From the NCBI RefSeq assembly GCF_902167705.1, contig NZ_CABHMZ010000011.1, positions 1 to 64,000 of the forward strand: a stretch of DNA of 64,000 nucleotides, given 5' to 3'. Source of the DNA: Streptococcus constellatus. GTDB taxonomy: Bacteria; Bacillota; Bacilli; Lactobacillales; Streptococcaceae. The notes beneath the pieces are model-generated. The model ran no database searches and was not told where the DNA came from. It worked only from the letters and a program-made list of their open reading frames with translations. Positions 1 to 8,142 of the stretch are shown here, piece by piece (positions within the stretch are counted from its first letter, which is position 1; every line of letters begins with the position of its first letter). The position numbers and the translations under genes were made by a program.

Positions 1-60
1 CCACGAAAATGTTTAGCTTACAGAACTGCTTATGAAGCTCTAGTGGATGAGTTAGAGTAA
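1..60 (+). pseudogene. C-terminal end of an IS30-family transposase, cut by the window edge
   Basis: Frame 1 from the first base reads 19 codons to TAA at 58-60. The peptide begins PRKCLAYRTAYEALV, which resembles the conserved C-terminus of IS30-family DDE transposases (N-R-PRKCL-Y-TP-E pattern). The sequence just after the stop, ATGTTGCACTTATTCTTGCA, looks like the terminal region of such elements. Whether the complete gene is intact lies outside the window. Family assignment rests on about 15 residues, so it is moderate. Confidence 0.65.
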
Positions 61-146
61 ATGTTGCACTTATTCTTGCAATTTATCTTTTATTTTATCA
101 AAAATGAAGGTATTTGAGAACTATTGGACTAACATTCACAATCATA

Positions 147-174
147 AAAGAGGTCGGATTCTACCAACCTCTTT
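147..174 (-). terminator. Rho-independent terminator after the first alcohol dehydrogenase
   Basis: The perfect 8-bp arms AAAGAGGT and ACCTCTTT enclose a 12-nt loop. Read on the minus strand the second arm runs into CTCTTTTATG. It lies just downstream of the dehydrogenase stop codon. Confidence 0.7.
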
Positions 175-182
175 CGGAACTC

Positions 183-1229
183 TTAATTCATCACAATCAT
201 AGCTTTAATCGTTTTTCTGTCAGCCATGTCTTTATAGGCTTGGTCAATGTCTTCTAATTTGTAAGATTGAGTGAAAACTTTACCAGGATTGATTTGACCG
301 TCTAGAACTGCTTTTAGCAAGATTTCTTTGTCATAAGTTGTACAAGAAGCTGGTCCACCAGCCATTGCCAAATTGACCATCCAGTAGTCACCAATATTGA
401 TGTCTCCTGTATGAGGTACACCAACGCGTCCGACAACAGCACCTGGACGAGCAATTCCAATTGCTGTCTCGGTTGATAAATGCGTTCCGACACATTCCAA
501 AACAGCATCGCAGCCAGCACCGTTGGTTAATTCTTTGACCTTAGCGATACCTTCTTCACCGCGCTCTGCAACAATATCTGTTGCACCGAATTCAAGAGCT
601 AATTTCTGACGATCTTCATGACGGCTCATGATAATAATGCGTTTTGCACCACGCAATTTTGCAGCAATAACAGCACAAAGTCCAACAGCTCCGTCACCAA
701 CAATAGCAACTGTATCACCTGTTTTCACATGTGCTACACGCGCAGCGTGGTAACCTGTTGGCATCACATCCGCAAGCGCCATGAAGTTGGCAATCATGCC
801 TTCCGTATAATCACTAGGTTGTCCCGGAATCTTAATCAAGGACCAATTCGCATGTTGATAACGAACATATTCTGCTTGGTAGCCATCAGAGAAATTTTCC
901 CCCATTGGATGACCTTGACAATCCCCTTCAAATCCAGCTTCACAAGCCGCACAATGTCCACAGCCATGAATGAATGGCGCAATGACAAAGTCTCCTTTTT
1001 TAAAAGTCGTAATGTCTTCGCCAGCTTCTTCTACAATCCCAATGACTTCGTGCCCAGAGTTCATGGAGCCTTCTTCTTTGGCATCATCCCCACGATAATT
1101 CCATAAATCCGAACCACAGACACAGGTGCGAACCACTCGCAAAATCACATCATCTTTTTCCATAATCTTTGGCATATCTACTTCTTTGACAGTTACTTGA
1201 CCAGGCTTCATAAAGACAGTTGTTTTCAT
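183..1229 (-). CDS. Zinc-dependent alcohol dehydrogenase, MDR superfamily (copy 1)
   Basis: 348-residue medium-chain dehydrogenase that would oxidise or reduce alcohols and aldehydes with NAD(P)H in the cytoplasm. Visible features: catalytic zinc ligands C38 (in CVCGSD) and H60-E61, structural zinc cysteines C90, C93, C96 and C104, and the Rossmann motif GDGAVG at 178-183. The start has a good ribosome binding site (GGAGAAA). It is a close paralogue of the protein encoded at 2160-3200. It has its own promoter at 1382-1412 with a 19-bp spacer and a palindrome nearly identical to that of copy 2, so both are probably controlled by the MerR regulator at 1752-2144. Such pairs are known from aldehyde-stress regulons (AdhR/NmlR type); the true substrate is not evident. 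Confidence 0.93.
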   Translation of the reverse strand: MKTTVFMKPGQVTVKEVDMPKIMEKDDVILRVVRTCVCGSDLWNYRGDDAKEEGSMNSGHEVIGIVEEAGEDITTFKKGDFVIAPFIHGCGHCAACEAGFEGDCQGHPMGENFSDGYQAEYVRYQHANWSLIKIPGQPSDYTEGMIANFMALADVMPTGYHAARVAHVKTGDTVAIVGDGAVGLCAVIAAKLRGAKRIIIMSRHEDRQKLALEFGATDIVAERGEEGIAKVKELTNGAGCDAVLECVGTHLSTETAIGIARPGAVVGRVGVPHTGDINIGDYWMVNLAMAGGPASCTTYDKEILLKAVLDGQINPGKVFTQSYKLEDIDQAYKDMADRKTIKAMIVMN

Positions 1230-1381
1230 TTTATTTCTCCGTTTCCTTTATTAAAATAGAAGAATTATATATCGCTTTACATCAATCACAACACATAATA
1301 CTTGTAAATGCAATTCACATTAACATTATTCCAGTAATTACAGGTTGTGCTTGTATAAATAGGTATATCCTTCTCAAAAAC

Positions 1382-1412
1382 AGTATACCACTTGGAGTTC
1401 ACTATAAGCCAA
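1382..1412 (-). promoter_or_regulatory. MerR-type promoter of alcohol dehydrogenase copy 1
   Basis: On the minus strand -35 TTGGCT (1407-1412) and -10 TATACT (1382-1387) are separated by 19 bp, the over-long spacer typical of MerR-activated promoters. The spacer region carries the dyad CTTGGAGTTCACTATAAG (1391-1408), matching the operator at 3281-3298 in 16 of 18 positions. Confidence 0.8.
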
Positions 1413-1434
1413 GAGGTTCTATTTTTCACATATT

Positions 1435-1752
1435 TTATTTCCAAATCTCTTTTGCACGGTTAAATGCAGACCAAGCCTTAGGCCAGCCCATATAAAAGGC
1501 TGCATGGGTAATGATTTCGGCTATTTCTTCCTTAGTTACCCCATTTGACTTGGCGAAGGCTAGATGATGTTCCAACTGCTCGAAATTGCCAGCAGTCATC
1601 AGAACCGATACTGTCACAATTGAACGAAGTTTAGGCGACAGCTCTTCCTCTCTTGACCAAACTTGCCCAAAGAGGACATCATCATTTAACTCTGCAAATT
1701 TAGGAGCAAATTCTCCTAGATTGTCGCGACCCGCTGTTTGTTTTTTTGACAT
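1435..1752 (-). CDS. Carboxymuconolactone decarboxylase family protein
   Basis: 105-residue protein with the CMD/AhpD-like fold pattern: a helical segment LRSIVTVSVLMTAGNFEQLEHH followed by EEIAEIITHAAFYMGWPKAWSA. The usual AhpD CxxC pair is absent, so peroxidase activity is unlikely. The start codon overlaps the stop of the MerR gene by one base (TAATG), showing translational coupling, and it has a strong AAGGAG site. In Bacillus a small CMD protein also sits in the AdhR aldehyde-response regulon, which fits this neighbourhood. The exact reaction is unknown. Confidence 0.88.
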   Translation of the reverse strand: MSKKQTAGRDNLGEFAPKFAELNDDVLFGQVWSREEELSPKLRSIVTVSVLMTAGNFEQLEHHLAFAKSNGVTKEEIAEIITHAAFYMGWPKAWSAFNRAKEIWK

Positions 1753-2144
1753 TATTCGTCTCCTTTTTCTTCAAAAAGCTCTTTTTCTATAGGAACAATT
1801 TTATTTTTATAATTTTCAATTTTGTAATTCAAACGATCTAAGGTTTGCTGTAGCTGATTGACACGCTCTTCCAGTTTTTCTTTCTCGTCTTGCAAAATAG
1901 CCAAGCGAGCTGAAATACTAACCTCTCCTTTATCCAGCAGGCCAATGTAATCAATCAAACTTTCTACGGACATTCCAGCCTTTTTAAAACAACGGACAAA
2001 TTCCAAAATATCAATATCGTGCTGGCTAAAATCCCGAATGCCTGCTTGATTTCGTGGGACAGGAGGAATGAGACCGATCCGCTCATAATACCGAATCGTA
2101 TCAGCCGTTATCCCTGTCAATTCACTCACTTTCTTAATGTTCAT
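1752..2144 (-). CDS. MerR-family transcriptional regulator (AdhR/NmlR-like)
   Basis: 130 residues. The N-terminal winged HTH begins MNIKKVSELTGITADTIRYYE and is followed by RIGLIPPVPRN, the classic MerR recognition region. A coiled coil (about residues 75-115, KEKLEERVNQLQQTLDRLN) provides the dimer helix. There is no C-terminal metal-binding extension, which points to an aldehyde or electrophile sensor of the NmlR/AdhR type rather than a metal sensor. The gene sits 15 bp downstream of dehydrogenase copy 2 and overlaps the CMD gene, so the three form an operon. Its probable targets are the two 19-bp-spacer promoters at 1382-1412 and 3272-3302. Confidence 0.9.
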   Translation of the reverse strand: MNIKKVSELTGITADTIRYYERIGLIPPVPRNQAGIRDFSQHDIDILEFVRCFKKAGMSVESLIDYIGLLDKGEVSISARLAILQDEKEKLEERVNQLQQTLDRLNYKIENYKNKIVPIEKELFEEKGDE

Positions 2145-2159
2145 TCAAAACCTCTTTTG

Positions 2160-3200
2160 TTATTGTCCGATGATAACCAACGACTTAATCGCTTCACGCT
2201 TGTCCATTGCTTCATAGGCTTCTTGAATCGTGTCCAAAGTAAAGCGTTTGGTAAAGACTTTCCCCGGTTCAATGCGACCTTTTAAAACGGCATCTAGCAA
2301 AACTTCCTTGTCATAAGTCGTAACAGACGCAATTCCTCCACGCAGACCAATGTTCTTCCAGAAAAGATTATTGGTATTCATTTCTGCTTTTTGCGGCACT
2401 CCTACACGACCAACAACAGCGCCTGGACGAGCAATTTTAGTAGCCGTATCCACAGATTGTTCTGTTCCAACGCATTCTAAGACAGCATCTGCGCCTGCTC
2501 CATCGGTCAATTGAAGGACTTTCTCAACAGCTTCGTCTCCCCGCTCTGCAACAATATCAGTTGCACCAAATTCACGCGCTAGTGCTTGACGATCTGCATG
2601 ACGGCTCATCGCAATAATCCGTTCAGCCCCTAATAGCTTGGCAGCAATAACACCGCACAAACCAACGGCTCCGTCTCCCATAACAACGACTGTATCCCCT
2701 GCCTTTACTTCAGCTGTCTTTGCCGCATGATAACCCGTCGCCATTACATCAGCCAAAGTCAAGAGTGAATTCAGCTTATCATCAGAATAATCCTCTGGCT
2801 GTCCTGGAATTTTAACCAAAGCCCAATTGGCATTTGTAAAGCGAAGGTACTCTCCTTGATAGCCAGCATTACTTCCATCTTCCATATTTAAGCAATTACC
2901 ATCAAAGCCGGCACGACAAGCCGCACAATGCCCGCAGCCATGAGTAAAGGGTACAACGACAAAATCACCTGCTTTTATATCCGTCACAGCCGATCCGACT
3001 TCTTCTACCACACCAATCGCTTCGTGACCCGCTAATGTGTTTGGCTCGCGCTTAGAAATGCCACGGAACCACCACAAGTCAGAACCACATACACAAGCTC
3101 TGACAATTCGGATAATCGCATCCGTTTCCTTTTCCAACTGCGGACGCGCAACCTCTCTTACCTCCATTTTCCCTAGTTCTACAAAAACTGCTGCTTTCAT
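2160..3200 (-). CDS. Zinc-dependent alcohol dehydrogenase, MDR superfamily (copy 2)
   Basis: 346 residues when started at the ATG at 3200, which is preceded by GAAAGGAG; an upstream in-frame ATG at 3248 lacks this support. Zinc ligands seen are C38 (CVCGSD), H59-E60 and the structural set C89, C92, C95, C103. The nucleotide motif GDGAVG is near 177-182. It is first in an operon with merR and the CMD gene. It is a close paralogue of copy 1, with the same domain order and most of the substrate-domain residues. Expression is likely induced through the MerR promoter at 3272-3302. The substrate is not evident; reactive aldehydes are the reasonable guess. Confidence 0.93.
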   Translation of the reverse strand: MKAAVFVELGKMEVREVARPQLEKETDAIIRIVRACVCGSDLWWFRGISKREPNTLAGHEAIGVVEEVGSAVTDIKAGDFVVVPFTHGCGHCAACRAGFDGNCLNMEDGSNAGYQGEYLRFTNANWALVKIPGQPEDYSDDKLNSLLTLADVMATGYHAAKTAEVKAGDTVVVMGDGAVGLCGVIAAKLLGAERIIAMSRHADRQALAREFGATDIVAERGDEAVEKVLQLTDGAGADAVLECVGTEQSVDTATKIARPGAVVGRVGVPQKAEMNTNNLFWKNIGLRGGIASVTTYDKEVLLDAVLKGRIEPGKVFTKRFTLDTIQEAYEAMDKREAIKSLVIIGQ

Positions 3201-3271
3201 CTTATTGCTCCTTTCTCTATTAAAAAGATGATGCTCCACATTCATCAAAAAGATAAAATATTTACACTTTT

Positions 3272-3302
3272 ATTATATACCTTGGAGTGCACTCTAAGTC
3301 AA
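3272..3302 (-). promoter_or_regulatory. MerR-type promoter and operator of the adh-merR-CMD operon
   Basis: -35 TTGACT (3297-3302) and -10 TATAAT (3272-3277) are 19 bp apart. Between them lies the dyad CTTGGAGTGCACTCTAAG (3281-3298), with near-perfect 9-bp arms. This geometry is what MerR-family activators untwist. Confidence 0.88.
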
Positions 3303-3442
3303 GAAATTTTTGAAAAATCTTAGCAGTCCATGATTATTTTCAGCCAAACTTTTTATTAAAAATATTGTTCAGTTCCGTCTTTGATGCTTTTTTATGCTAA
3401 AATAGACTTAGAAATTTCAGAAGAAACGGGATTATAGAATTT

Positions 3443-4261
3443 ATGTCCAGAAGAGATTATAGAAATGTACGTTCGAGAAGATGGATTGGTATACTGCTTA
3501 TTTTTATCGCAGTCGGTATTATTATGCAGTACCTCATCCCAATCCTCTTTGCTGTCGGTATAGGCTACGGAATTTACTACTATGCAACCCAGCAGCCGAA
3601 AAAAATCACAGGACCTAGCGCCAGTCAGCAAATTGAAGATTTAAAAGAGGAAATCGGTGCCGCAGATAGTCGAATCAGACAATTGGATGCTTATCTGGAA
3701 GAAAAGTCTTATGAAAAATACCAACAGTTGGCTGAACAGCTCTTACCTCAATTAAGCTATATCCAAGGTCGGACTGATACCTTGAAAAAACATATCTCGC
3801 CTGAAATTTACCAGCGGATTCAACGGAAAGTGCAAGACGTAACAGCAGACATTCATGCTCAACTTTACAACCTCCGCACGCAAGATGCTGAGAGTACAAA
3901 GTCAAGCCTTGAAGAATTAGCACCAGAATTGCTCGAAACCATTCACAATATCCAAACCGACCATGAAGCTATTCTCAAGAAAATTTCTCAATCAGAAAGC
4001 AACAACAAGGAAGAATTAACTGCTATTCATCAATCTCAAATGGAGCATTATGAGGATATTTTGGAGGGTTACCTAAAAATCAAGGCTTCCCCGAAAGATT
4101 TTTACAATGCTGAGGAACGGCTCTCCAGTGCCAAAGCGGCTATTGAGCAGTTTGATTTAGACTTGGATGAAACACTCCGTCAGCTCAACGAAGCTGATCT
4201 GCGAGATTTTGACATCAGCTTGCGGATTTTAACTAAAAAAGAGACGAACACAGAACTATAA
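3443..4261 (+). CDS. XpaC-like protein (5-bromo-4-chloroindolyl phosphate hydrolysis family)
   Basis: 272 residues. A basic N-terminus (MSRRDYRNVRSRR) is followed by a hydrophobic stretch at about 15-48 that would span the membrane once or form a hairpin, then a long charged helical region rich in Glu and Lys to the C-terminus (about 60-270). This is the layout of XpaC-family proteins, which are regularly encoded just upstream of TelA. The TelA gene begins 17 bp downstream, so the two are co-transcribed. A promoter with -10 TAAAAT near 3396 precedes it; the ribosome site is weak. The biochemical role is not known; association with toxic-anion or envelope stress is by family name only. Confidence 0.8.
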   Translation: MSRRDYRNVRSRRWIGILLIFIAVGIIMQYLIPILFAVGIGYGIYYYATQQPKKITGPSASQQIEDLKEEIGAADSRIRQLDAYLEEKSYEKYQQLAEQLLPQLSYIQGRTDTLKKHISPEIYQRIQRKVQDVTADIHAQLYNLRTQDAESTKSSLEELAPELLETIHNIQTDHEAILKKISQSESNNKEELTAIHQSQMEHYEDILEGYLKIKASPKDFYNAEERLSSAKAAIEQFDLDLDETLRQLNEADLRDFDISLRILTKKETNTEL

Positions 4262-4278
4262 CATCAAAAGGAGACCTT

Positions 4279-5550
4279 ATGAGCCAAGAATTTAACTTCG
4301 ACATTGACAAAATCGCTAACAATGCCATTACGAAAACGGATAAAACCACTGAAATCATTGAATCAACCAAAACTCAAGCAAATGGGCAGTTAACTTTTTT
4401 GGAGAAATTAACTCCTGAGCAACAAAATGCTATCGTGGCAAAAGCCCCACAGTTGGTAGATAACTTTATTTCCGACCAAAATGCTCTTTTAGATTTTGGG
4501 CAAGCCGCAGTCGAAGATGTTAATAACACTGTCAACCGTATTTTAGCCGAGCAAAAGAAACTTCAAATCCCACAAGTCGATGAATTGCTAAAAAATACTA
4601 ATAAAGAATTAAATGGTTTTGTTGCTAAGTACAAGGATGCTCAAATTGCAGAACTAGATAAAAAGCCAAATTTCTTAGAAAAACTCTTTAAACAAAGCAA
4701 GAATACCTTGCAAGAGTTCTATTTTGATTCACAAAATATCGAGCAAAAAATGGACGGAATGGCTGCTACTGTCGTCAAGCAAGAAGATGTACTTGCACGC
4801 AATATCGTTTCTGCTGAGATGTTGATCGAAGACAATACCAAATCCATTGAAAATCTAGTCGGTGTCATTTCCTTTATCGAAGCCAGTCAAAGAAAAGCCG
4901 GTGCGCGTGCCTTGACTCTTCAAAATGAAGTGGCACAATTAGATACCGCCACTCTAGATTACCAAACCAAATCACAAGAATTGGCCCGCTTGACTGAAGT
5001 TGTCAATACATTGGAACAGCAACATACTGAATACATTAGCCGTCTGTATGTTGCTTGGGCCACTACCCCGCAAATGCGTAATCTCGTGAAGGTGTCTTCT
5101 GATATGCGCCAAAAACTCGGCATGCTCCGTCGCAATACCATTCCGACCATGAAGCTCTCTATTGCTCAACTAGGCATTTTGCAACAATCAATGAAATCTG
5201 GTCAGGTAGCGGACGCCATTTCTAATGCCAACAATGCAGCGCTTCAAATGCTGGCTGAAACCAGCAAAGAAGTCATTCCACAAATGGAGAGAATCTCGCA
5301 AAATCCAACAATTGCAGTCGAATCTGTTACTAAGTTGGCTGAAAGCTTAGTCGCTCAAAACCAAGGTATTATCGAAGCTATTGACAAAGGACGGGAAAAA
5401 CGCGCTCTCCTTGAAGCGACTGTTATCCAATCCGCTGAAACCATTAACGACTCTGTTAAACTGCGCGACCAAAAGATTATCCAGGCTTTGCTAGATCAGG
5501 GAAAAGAAACTCAAAAAGAAGTGGATGAACGGACTATAAACGAAAACTAA
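4279..5550 (+). CDS. Toxic anion resistance protein, TelA family
   Basis: 423 residues, almost entirely helical and hydrophilic, with no signal peptide or membrane segment. The region around IASQRKAGARAL (about 200) and the WATTPQMRNLVKVSSDMRQKLGMLRRNTIPTMK stretch (about 255-290) are typical TelA-family landmarks. TelA homologues are linked to tellurite and cell-envelope-agent tolerance, but the mechanism is unresolved. It has a strong ribosome site (AAAGGAGACC) and follows the XpaC-like gene closely, a conserved Firmicute pair. It ends before a hairpin element at 5679-5722. Confidence 0.9.
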   Translation: MSQEFNFDIDKIANNAITKTDKTTEIIESTKTQANGQLTFLEKLTPEQQNAIVAKAPQLVDNFISDQNALLDFGQAAVEDVNNTVNRILAEQKKLQIPQVDELLKNTNKELNGFVAKYKDAQIAELDKKPNFLEKLFKQSKNTLQEFYFDSQNIEQKMDGMAATVVKQEDVLARNIVSAEMLIEDNTKSIENLVGVISFIEASQRKAGARALTLQNEVAQLDTATLDYQTKSQELARLTEVVNTLEQQHTEYISRLYVAWATTPQMRNLVKVSSDMRQKLGMLRRNTIPTMKLSIAQLGILQQSMKSGQVADAISNANNAALQMLAETSKEVIPQMERISQNPTIAVESVTKLAESLVAQNQGIIEAIDKGREKRALLEATVIQSAETINDSVKLRDQKIIQALLDQGKETQKEVDERTINEN

Positions 5551-5678
5551 TGGACTGGAACAAGAGTTTTCTAAATTCTTATGATATACTATTTTTTCAC
5601 CGAAACGAAGTGGGCGCTTGGTGGTTTTCATTCCTTGCTATGCAAAGAATGAGACCAGCCTCGTCAACTATGGGGGGT

Positions 5679-5740
5679 GGGACAACAAAATCAATTTCTT
5701 ACGAAATACCGATTTTTGTCCCGCTCCCTTTTCTTTTTTT
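5679..5740 (+). terminator. Hairpin terminator within a streptococcal-type intergenic repeat
   Basis: GGGACAACAAAATC (5679-5692) pairs with GATTTTTGTCCC (5711-5722), with an inner AATTTC/GAAAT stem, followed by a T-rich run to 5740. The long GC-poor palindrome with GGGAC/GTCCC ends looks like a dispersed intergenic element I recall from related streptococci. It separates telA from hslO. Confidence 0.6.
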
Positions 5741-5741
5741 A

Positions 5742-5757
5742 TGTTACAATAAAAGGT
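5742..5757 (+). promoter_or_regulatory. Extended -10 promoter directly abutting hslO
   Basis: TGTTACAAT (extended -10, hexamer TACAAT at 5745-5750) ends only 7 bp before the hslO ATG at 5758. Transcription would start at or next to the start codon, giving a leaderless or near-leaderless mRNA. Confidence 0.55.
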
Positions 5758-6630
5758 ATGGACAAGATTATTAAAACTATTTCAGAAAACGGAGCTTTCC
5801 GAGCTTATGTACTAGACAGTACTGAAACCGTTCGGACAGCTCAAGAAAAGCATCACACTCAGGCCAGCTCAACTGTAGCACTAGGCCGCACGCTCATTGC
5901 CAGTCAAATCCTTGTCGCAAATGAAAAAGGAGATACAAAAATCACCGTCAAAGTTCTAGGGACAAGCTCTCTCGGTGCTATTATCACCGTTGCAGATACA
6001 AAAGGTACGGTCAAAGGCTATGTGCAAAATCCCGGCGTAGACATAAAAAAGACTGCAACGGGGGAAGTGCTGGTCGGACCATTCGTTGGAAATGGCGAAT
6101 TTCTCGTCATTACAGACTATGGAACTGGAAATCCTTATCATTCTATGACGCCACTTGTGTCCGGTGAGATTGGCGAAGATTTGGCATTCTATCTAACAGA
6201 AAGTCAGCAAACTCCGTCAGCTGTCGGGTTAAATGTTCTACTAGATACCAATGACAAGGTCAAGGTTGCTGGTGGTTTCCTCTTGCAAGTCCTTCCTGGT
6301 GCCAAAGAAGCAGAAATCGCTCGCTTTGAAAAGCGAATCCAAGAAATGCCTGCTATTTCAACACTTTTAGAATCCGAAAATCATATTGAAGCCCTGCTTT
6401 CAGCTATCTATGGTAATGAGCCTTACAAACGATTGTCAGAAGAAGAACTCCGCTTCCAATGCGATTGCAGCAAAGAGCGTTTCCTAAATGCTCTCTCAAG
6501 CCTACCTAAGTCAGACCTTGAAGAAATGCGAGACGAAGACCACGGCGCTGAAATCACCTGTCAATTCTGCCAAAGCACATATCATTTTGACGAGAAAGAC
6601 TTGGAGGAACTCATTCGTGACAAATCTTAA
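5758..6630 (+). CDS. hslO: Hsp33 redox-regulated chaperonin
   Basis: 290 residues from ATG 5758 (MDKIIKT, the usual streptococcal start; an in-frame ATG further upstream lies inside the intergenic repeat). Hsp33 is a cytoplasmic holdase activated by oxidation. The C-terminal zinc switch is visible as CDCS (about 235-238) and CQFC (about 268-271), four cysteines that release Zn2+ and form disulfides under oxidative stress. The gene overlaps dusB by 14 nt. The -10 element touches the start codon, so the mRNA may lack a leader. Confidence 0.95.
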   Translation: MDKIIKTISENGAFRAYVLDSTETVRTAQEKHHTQASSTVALGRTLIASQILVANEKGDTKITVKVLGTSSLGAIITVADTKGTVKGYVQNPGVDIKKTATGEVLVGPFVGNGEFLVITDYGTGNPYHSMTPLVSGEIGEDLAFYLTESQQTPSAVGLNVLLDTNDKVKVAGGFLLQVLPGAKEAEIARFEKRIQEMPAISTLLESENHIEALLSAIYGNEPYKRLSEEELRFQCDCSKERFLNALSSLPKSDLEEMRDEDHGAEITCQFCQSTYHFDEKDLEELIRDKS

Positions 6631-7588
6631 TACCCCTTTTCTGATTGGCGATGTAAAAATTCCCAACCGAACGGTTCTCGCTCCTATGGCAGGTGTGACC
6701 AATTCGGCTTTTCGGACGATTGCAAAAGAGCTTGGTGCAGGACTTGTCGTCATGGAAATGGTCTCAGACAAGGGCATTCAATACAACAACGAAAAGACAC
6801 TCCACATGCTGCATATTGATGAAGGGGAACATCCTGTTTCCATTCAATTGTTTGGCAGTGACGAAGATAGTTTGGCGCGCGCAGCCGAGTTTATCCAAGA
6901 AAATACCCAAACAGATATTGTGGACATTAATATGGGCTGTCCCGTCAATAAAATTGTCAAAAACGAAGCTGGTGCAAAATGGCTCAAGGATCCAGACAAG
7001 ATTTATTCTATTATCAGCAAGGTTCGGTCTGTTCTCAATATTCCGTTGACTGTGAAAATGCGCACTGGTTGGTCGGACGCTTCACTAGCTGTTGAAAATG
7101 CTCTGGCAGCTGAAGCTGCTGGTGTGTCGGCTCTTGCTATGCACGGACGCACACGCGAACAAATGTACACTGGGCAGGCTGATCTTGAAACCCTCCACCA
7201 TGTTGCTCAAGCCTTAATCAAGATTCCTTTCATTGCCAATGGCGATATTCGCACCGTTCAAGATGCCAAACAACGCATAGAAGAAGTCGGTGCTGACGCA
7301 GTCATGATTGGACGCGCTGCTATGGGCAATCCTTATCTCTTTCATCAAATCAATCACTATTTTGAAACGGGAGAAATCTTGCCCGACCTCAGCTTTGAGG
7401 ATAAAATGCACATCGCTTACGATCATTTGAAGCGCTTGATTGACCTTAAAGGCGAACATATCGCTGTTCGAGAATTTCGTGGTTTAGCACCTCATTACCT
7501 CCGCGGAACTGCTGGTGCTGCCAAACTCCGCGGTGCTATTTCCCAAGCCAACAGCCTTGCGGAAATCGAAGAATTGCTACAAGTCTAA
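6617..7588 (+). CDS. dusB: tRNA-dihydrouridine synthase (DusB-like)
   Basis: 323 residues from GTG 6617, chosen because GGAGG lies at 6603-6607 with 9-nt spacing and the protein then starts [18 protein letters not shown], the normal family start. It is an FMN-dependent TIM barrel reducing uridines in the tRNA D-loop. Motifs: [13 protein letters not shown] near the N-terminus, the MGCPVNK loop holding the catalytic Cys (about 102), [17 protein letters not shown] and [15 protein letters not shown] (FMN phosphate binding). It overlaps hslO and is co-transcribed with it. Confidence 0.94.
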   Translation: MTNLNTPFLIGDVKIPNRTVLAPMAGVTNSAFRTIAKELGAGLVVMEMVSDKGIQYNNEKTLHMLHIDEGEHPVSIQLFGSDEDSLARAAEFIQENTQTDIVDINMGCPVNKIVKNEAGAKWLKDPDKIYSIISKVRSVLNIPLTVKMRTGWSDASLAVENALAAEAAGVSALAMHGRTREQMYTGQADLETLHHVAQALIKIPFIANGDIRTVQDAKQRIEEVGADAVMIGRAAMGNPYLFHQINHYFETGEILPDLSFEDKMHIAYDHLKRLIDLKGEHIAVREFRGLAPHYLRGTAGAAKLRGAISQANSLAEIEELLQV

Positions 7589-7597
7589 ACATCAAAA

Positions 7598-7645
7598 AAC
7601 ACCAATCATCTGGAAAATTATTCCCAAATGGTTGGTGCTTTTTAT
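7598..7645. terminator. Bidirectional terminator between dusB and the GNAT gene
   Basis: CACCAATCAT (from 7601) and ATGGTTGGTG (ending 7639) form a stem flanked by A-run and T-run, usable by both converging genes. Confidence 0.75.
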
Positions 7646-7662
7646 TTAAACAGCACTTTCTA

Positions 7663-8103
7663 CTAGGTATCTATCCGAGTCATTTCAGTCCTCGCTTGAT
7701 TACGGTAAATGAGATCTTCTCGAACAGAGAAACCTAATTTTTCCCAAAACTGATTTCCTTCTGTATTTCTTTTGAAAACAACTAAGGCAACCTTATGAAT
7801 TTTCAAATCATCTAGGACGGTTAAAACCGCCTCAACCAGCTGTCTTGCAATCCCTCTCCTGCGATAGTTCGGATGAACAGCTGTATGGTAGATATAGGCT
7901 CTTCGTCCGTCTGAACCAACTAAAATCGCTCCGATAATCGTTTGATTTTCTACTGCTACCAGACAAGTTTGAGGATTTCTTTGCAAAAACCGAGCAATTC
8001 CCTCTTTTGAATCATCTAAATCATTCAATCCCATGCCTGCACACGACAACCACAATTGATAAACCTGATCATAATCCGCTTCTGTCATTTCACGAATGTT
8101 CAT
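7663..8103 (-). CDS. GNAT-family N-acetyltransferase
   Basis: 146 residues with a single acetyltransferase domain. The acetyl-CoA pyrophosphate loop appears as HPNYRRRGIARQLVEA (about 97-112, matching Q/RxxGxG/A). The N-terminal pattern MNIREMTEADYDQVYQLW is typical of the RimI/YpeA-like group. The substrate cannot be named from sequence. It lies downstream of clpC on the same strand with a 39-bp gap and a modest ribosome site (AAGGAT), so it may be read through from clpC. Confidence 0.88.
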   Translation of the reverse strand: MNIREMTEADYDQVYQLWLSCAGMGLNDLDDSKEGIARFLQRNPQTCLVAVENQTIIGAILVGSDGRRAYIYHTAVHPNYRRRGIARQLVEAVLTVLDDLKIHKVALVVFKRNTEGNQFWEKLGFSVREDLIYRNQARTEMTRIDT

Positions 8104-8142
8104 CTTTTAAATCCTTATCTATCCCTGAATGTTTCAAAAAAC

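Noticed and set aside
618..1106. 162-codon open frame on the plus strand
   Set aside because: It lies wholly opposite the first zinc dehydrogenase gene, has odd composition and no ribosome site.
5550..5774. 74-codon open frame between telA and hslO
   Set aside because: It runs through the intergenic hairpin element and into the hslO promoter; composition and lack of ribosome site argue against a gene.
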